Shown here one piece after another: positions 61,558-64,000 of a stretch of DNA of 64,000 nucleotides. Position 1 is the stretch's first letter. The number at the start of each line of letters is the position of its first letter. A model generated the notes under the pieces. The model was not told the DNA's origin. It saw nothing but the letters and a program-made list of their open reading frames with translations, and made no database searches. This stretch comes from Olsenella sp. KH3B4. GTDB taxonomy: Bacteria; Actinomycetota; Coriobacteriia; Coriobacteriales; Atopobiaceae. The position numbers and the translations under genes were made by a program. The stretch spans positions 1 to 64,000 of the forward strand of contig FOHD01000003.1 in the NCBI GenBank assembly GCA_900111695.1, given 5' to 3'.

Positions 61558-62016
61558 CTACAGCCCAAGTTCCTCCGAGTCGAGCATTACGGTGAACGGC
61601 CCGTCGTTTATGAGGCCCACGCGCATGTGGGCGCCAAATTCGCCGCGGCCCACACGCCCTGGCCCCAGGTCCTTCTCGGCAAGCTCGCAGAAGAGTTCGT
61701 AGAGACGGTTGGCAAGCTCTGCCGGGGCGGCATTCGTAAACGACGGCCGGTTGCCGTGACGCGCGTCGGCGTAGAGCGTGAACTGGCTCACCACAAGAAG
61801 CGATCCGCCCACGTCCACAAGCGAGAGGTTGGTGCGACCGTTCTCGTCGGCGCAGATGCGAAGCTTGCGTACCTTCTCCCACATGCGCCTGGTGACGTTC
61901 TCGTCATCATTGGGGCCAACGCCGAGAAGCACGAGGTAACCTTCACCGCATGAGCCAACCTCGCTCCCGTCCACCTCGACCGACGCTCGCTCGACTCGCT
62001 GAATCAGTGCGCGCAT
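61558..62016 (-). CDS. dtd: D-aminoacyl-tRNA deacylase
   Basis: A 152-residue DTD-fold enzyme that removes D-amino acids (and glycine) wrongly placed on tRNA. It begins MRALIQRVERASVEVDG and has the motif SQFTLYADARHGNRPSFTNA (first catalytic segment). GLINDGPFTVMLDSEE at the end is close to the usual NxGPVT motif, with Phe replacing Val. It starts two bases before the end of the M32 carboxypeptidase gene, so translation is probably coupled; the AGGTAGC ribosome site is weak. Confidence 0.94.
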   Translation of the reverse strand: MRALIQRVERASVEVDGSEVGSCGEGYLVLLGVGPNDDENVTRRMWEKVRKLRICADENGRTNLSLVDVGGSLLVVSQFTLYADARHGNRPSFTNAAPAELANRLYELFCELAEKDLGPGRVGRGEFGAHMRVGLINDGPFTVMLDSEELGL

Positions 62017-62017
62017 G

Positions 62018-63568
62018 CTACCTGTCCAGCCCGTAGATTGCAGAGAACTTCTCGACAAGGTAGTCGGTGTAGTAGCGTGGCTCGAAGTTCTCTCCGCACG
62101 CCATGCGGATGAGTTGCGCGGAGTCCTTGGCACGGCCCCAGTGCCAGATGTTGGCGCGCAGCCACTCGCGGATGGGCGCAAGGTCTCCGGAGGCGCAGCA
62201 GCCGTCAAAGTCCACGCCCTGGCGCACCATCGCCGCCTTGAACTGCGCTCCAAAGGCACTGCCCAGCGCGTAGGTGGGGAAGTAGGCAAAGTCGCCGTCG
62301 GACCAGTGGGTGTCCTGGAGGGTTCCCTCGGTGTCGCTGGGCACCTCCACGCCCAGGTAGGAACGGTAGCGGTCTGCCCAGAGGCCGGGTACGTCCGCAG
62401 CCTTCGCCTCGCCCGAGAAGAGCAGCTGCTCAATCTCGTAGCGCACCAGGATGTGCAGGGGGTAGGTGAGCTCGTCGGCGTCGCAGCGGATGAGGCCCGG
62501 CTCCGCGCAGTTCTCGGCCATGTAGAGCTGGTGAGGCGTCATGCGGCCGAGCTGTCCGGGGAAGTGCTTGGCGAGAAGGCGCGCGAGTTGCTCGGAGAAC
62601 GCCTCGCTCCTGCCCACGTAGTTCTCGAAGAAGCGCGACTGCGACTCGTGCATGCCGGAGCTGGTGCCGCCCTTGAGCGAGGTGAAGCGGTAGGCGGGGT
62701 CGACGTTCTGCTCGTACATGGCATGCCCGCCCTCGTGGAGCATGCTGAAGACGTTGGAGAGCACGTTGTCCGGGTACACGTGGCTCGCGATGGCCACGAA
62801 GCCCGTCGACGGGCCGCCCGTGTAGGGGTGCTCAGTCGAGCCGAGCCACAGGGCGTCGGTGTCCACGCCCTCGAGGCGCACCAGGTCGCGGGCAAGATCC
62901 CACTGGCGGCGCTCGTCGAAGGTGCCGTCAACCACGCGGTGGCTGGGCTTTCTCGGCGCGGCCATGCACTTGGCCAGAAGCGGGACCACGCAGGTCTTTA
63001 CCTGCTTGAAGAAGGGGTCGTAGAAGACGCGGCTCGTGCCGTGCTCGTACTGGTCGAGCCAGACGTCGTAGGGGTCTGCGTCCGGGTTCATGGCATGCGC
63101 CATGCTCACGCGGGTGGCCACGAGGCGATCGAGGTAGGGCTCGAAGCTGGCCCAGTCGTTCGCGGCCTTGGCGCGACGCCAGACGTCGTTGGCCTCGACG
63201 GCAAGACGGCAGAAGGCCGCGCGCTCGTCTGCAGGCACGCCTACCAGAGAGTTGCGGTCGCGCTTCAAGATCTTGACCTGTGCCGCGCGTGTCTCGCCGA
63301 TGATGCCGGCGTTAGACTCCAGCCGGTCGAGCAGAGGGCCAACCTCCGGCGCGCAGAGCAGGCGCGTTGCCTCCTCGTCGAGGACGGCGGATGCCTCCGC
63401 GCGCTCCTCCGTGGCCTTGGGAGGGTCGATGGAGGGGCCGAGGGTCGCTATCTCGTCCAATGCGTAGCGAAGGGCGAAGCGACGGCTCTCCAGCCGGTCG
63501 AGTTCTGCCATGTCCTGCTTGGGATTGGGGAGCGCCGCGTTGATCGCGGAGGGCGCGTTGTTTGCCAT
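62018..63568 (-). CDS. M32-family metallocarboxypeptidase
   Basis: The 516-residue enzyme has the family zinc motif HEGGH (HExxH) in FSMLHEGGHAMYEQN. It is followed by GGTSSGMHESQSRFFENYVGRS (in parts), the second zinc-ligand Glu region, and LHILVRYEIEQLLFSGE. M32 enzymes release C-terminal residues from peptides in the cytoplasm. There is no signal peptide. I chose ATG 63568, close after GGAGG, because upstream frame sequence is unlike the family. dtd follows with a one-base gap. Confidence 0.92.
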   Translation of the reverse strand: MANNAPSAINAALPNPKQDMAELDRLESRRFALRYALDEIATLGPSIDPPKATEERAEASAVLDEEATRLLCAPEVGPLLDRLESNAGIIGETRAAQVKILKRDRNSLVGVPADERAAFCRLAVEANDVWRRAKAANDWASFEPYLDRLVATRVSMAHAMNPDADPYDVWLDQYEHGTSRVFYDPFFKQVKTCVVPLLAKCMAAPRKPSHRVVDGTFDERRQWDLARDLVRLEGVDTDALWLGSTEHPYTGGPSTGFVAIASHVYPDNVLSNVFSMLHEGGHAMYEQNVDPAYRFTSLKGGTSSGMHESQSRFFENYVGRSEAFSEQLARLLAKHFPGQLGRMTPHQLYMAENCAEPGLIRCDADELTYPLHILVRYEIEQLLFSGEAKAADVPGLWADRYRSYLGVEVPSDTEGTLQDTHWSDGDFAYFPTYALGSAFGAQFKAAMVRQGVDFDGCCASGDLAPIREWLRANIWHWGRAKDSAQLIRMACGENFEPRYYTDYLVEKFSAIYGLDR

Positions 63569-63821
63569 GATGCCTCCAGACCGCCCCAGTGGGGCGCAAA
63601 GAGCCGACTGCACGAACTTCGAGTGTATCCCATGGCTGTGGCCACCCCGTGCGCGTGCCGGTAGCCGTTGCGTGTGCGCCGCCGATTGCGGCAGGCACCG
63701 CTCCTTCTGCGTCATGAGTCGTGCACGGTCCAAACCGTCGTGGGATGATGTGCACAGTCGCTCCCCGGTGCCGTACGCCTCGGGGGCGCATCCGACAGAG
63801 AGCCAACCGAGAGGGGAAGAC

Positions 63822-64000
63822 ATGCAAGCCGTCCTTGGCATTGACATCGGAGGAACCAGCATCAAGGCGGGGCTCTTCTCGCCCGAGGGCGACCTGCTCG
63901 AGGAGCGCAAGATCCCCACGCCCGCCCTTGTGGATGCGGAGGCGTTCGCCACGGTGACCGACGGCCTGACGCACCTCCTTGCCGCCCATGACAATACTCC
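63822..64000 (+). CDS. ROK-family sugar kinase (3' end cut by window)
   Basis: Only the first 59 residues are present. They begin MQAVLGIDIGGTSIKAGLFSPEGDL, in parts DIGGTSIKAG, the ATP phosphate-1 loop of ROK glucokinases and N-acetylhexosamine kinases. ATG 63822 follows GAGAGGGGAAG. The zinc-binding CXCGXXGC motif and the catalytic DxG(S)-like segment lie beyond the window edge, so the sugar substrate and whether it is a kinase or a ROK repressor cannot be fully settled. The absence of an N-terminal HTH favours the kinase. Confidence 0.85.
   Translation, partial: MQAVLGIDIGGTSIKAGLFSPEGDLLEERKIPTPALVDAEAFATVTDGLTHLLAAHDNT

Overview
The window is about 64 kb of high-GC bacterial chromosome. 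It looks like an anaerobic or microaerophilic, host-associated actinobacterium of the class Coriobacteriia, most like the Olsenella/Atopobiaceae group; this placement is inferred from gene content and style, since no rRNA gene is present. Supporting signs are the oxygen-sensitive class III ribonucleotide reductase, radical 2-hydroxyacyl-CoA dehydratase-like Fe-S proteins, a DUF3516-type helicase, PTS sugar uptake and strong GAGGAGG-type ribosome binding sites. Genes are dense and nearly all housekeeping or metabolic. No tRNA, rRNA, CRISPR array, prophage or intact insertion sequence was recognised.

Layout. 0-4 kb: cut Hsp20 gene, then nrdD and nrdG on the minus strand with a likely NrdR-box pair upstream of nrdD. 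4-6 kb: aminotransferase and nitroreductase. 6-12.3 kb (minus): PreP-like M16 protease, an HgdB-like Fe-S protein and a second HgdB-like domain fused to its ATPase activator. 12.4-15.1 kb: EamA transporter, then a DUF559/Vsr-like nuclease gene bracketed by two copies of a 101-bp repeat (a third copy lies between nrdD and nrdG). 15.1-21.9 kb (minus): coiled-coil cell-wall hydrolase, universal stress protein, DUF3516 helicase with a small partner, and an Old Yellow Enzyme reductase coupled to an AcpS homologue that has lost its metal ligands. 21.6-25.4 kb: small XRE regulator pair, HAD protein, ferritin, and TetR plus a membrane protein. 25.5-29.3 kb: pyrE, free methionine sulfoxide reductase, asnS, CorA-type transporter. 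29.5-37.2 kb: carbohydrate region with a domain-permuted GH3 lipoprotein, GH32 sucrase, sucrose-type PTS and a LacI regulator sharing an operator motif. 37.3-40.6 kb: class II aldolase, calcineurin-like phosphoesterase and MFS transporter. 40.7-44.1 kb (minus): cysK-cysE, then a cation efflux protein and Pth2. 44.4-50.5 kb: lone prepilin peptidase, Cof-type HAD, then metF, a stand-alone MetH reactivation protein and metH. 50.6-56.2 kb (minus): plsY, an ethanolamine/choline kinase, eutH, a monoacylglycerol lipase-like hydrolase and glpK. 56.3-64 kb: HAD phosphatase, Cys-rich mini-protein, TetR plus monovalent cation/proton antiporter, manA, mscL with a zinc ribbon, M32 carboxypeptidase plus dtd, and a cut ROK kinase.

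The genes fit together as local modules: anaerobic dNTP synthesis; sucrose uptake and hydrolysis under one LacI regulator; cysteine synthesis; methyl-folate to methionine with a detached B12-reactivation subunit; and a glycerolipid/ethanolamine salvage block (lipase, glycerol kinase, EutH, kinase, acyltransferase).

The least expected items are non-coding. They are a 101-bp element family of constant length with base-paired ends that change together, a 14-bp perfect hairpin that buries the antiporter's ribosome binding site, and two palindromic repeat families. Among proteins the oddest are the metal-site-less AcpS homologue coupled to a flavin reductase and the HgdB-activator fusion.
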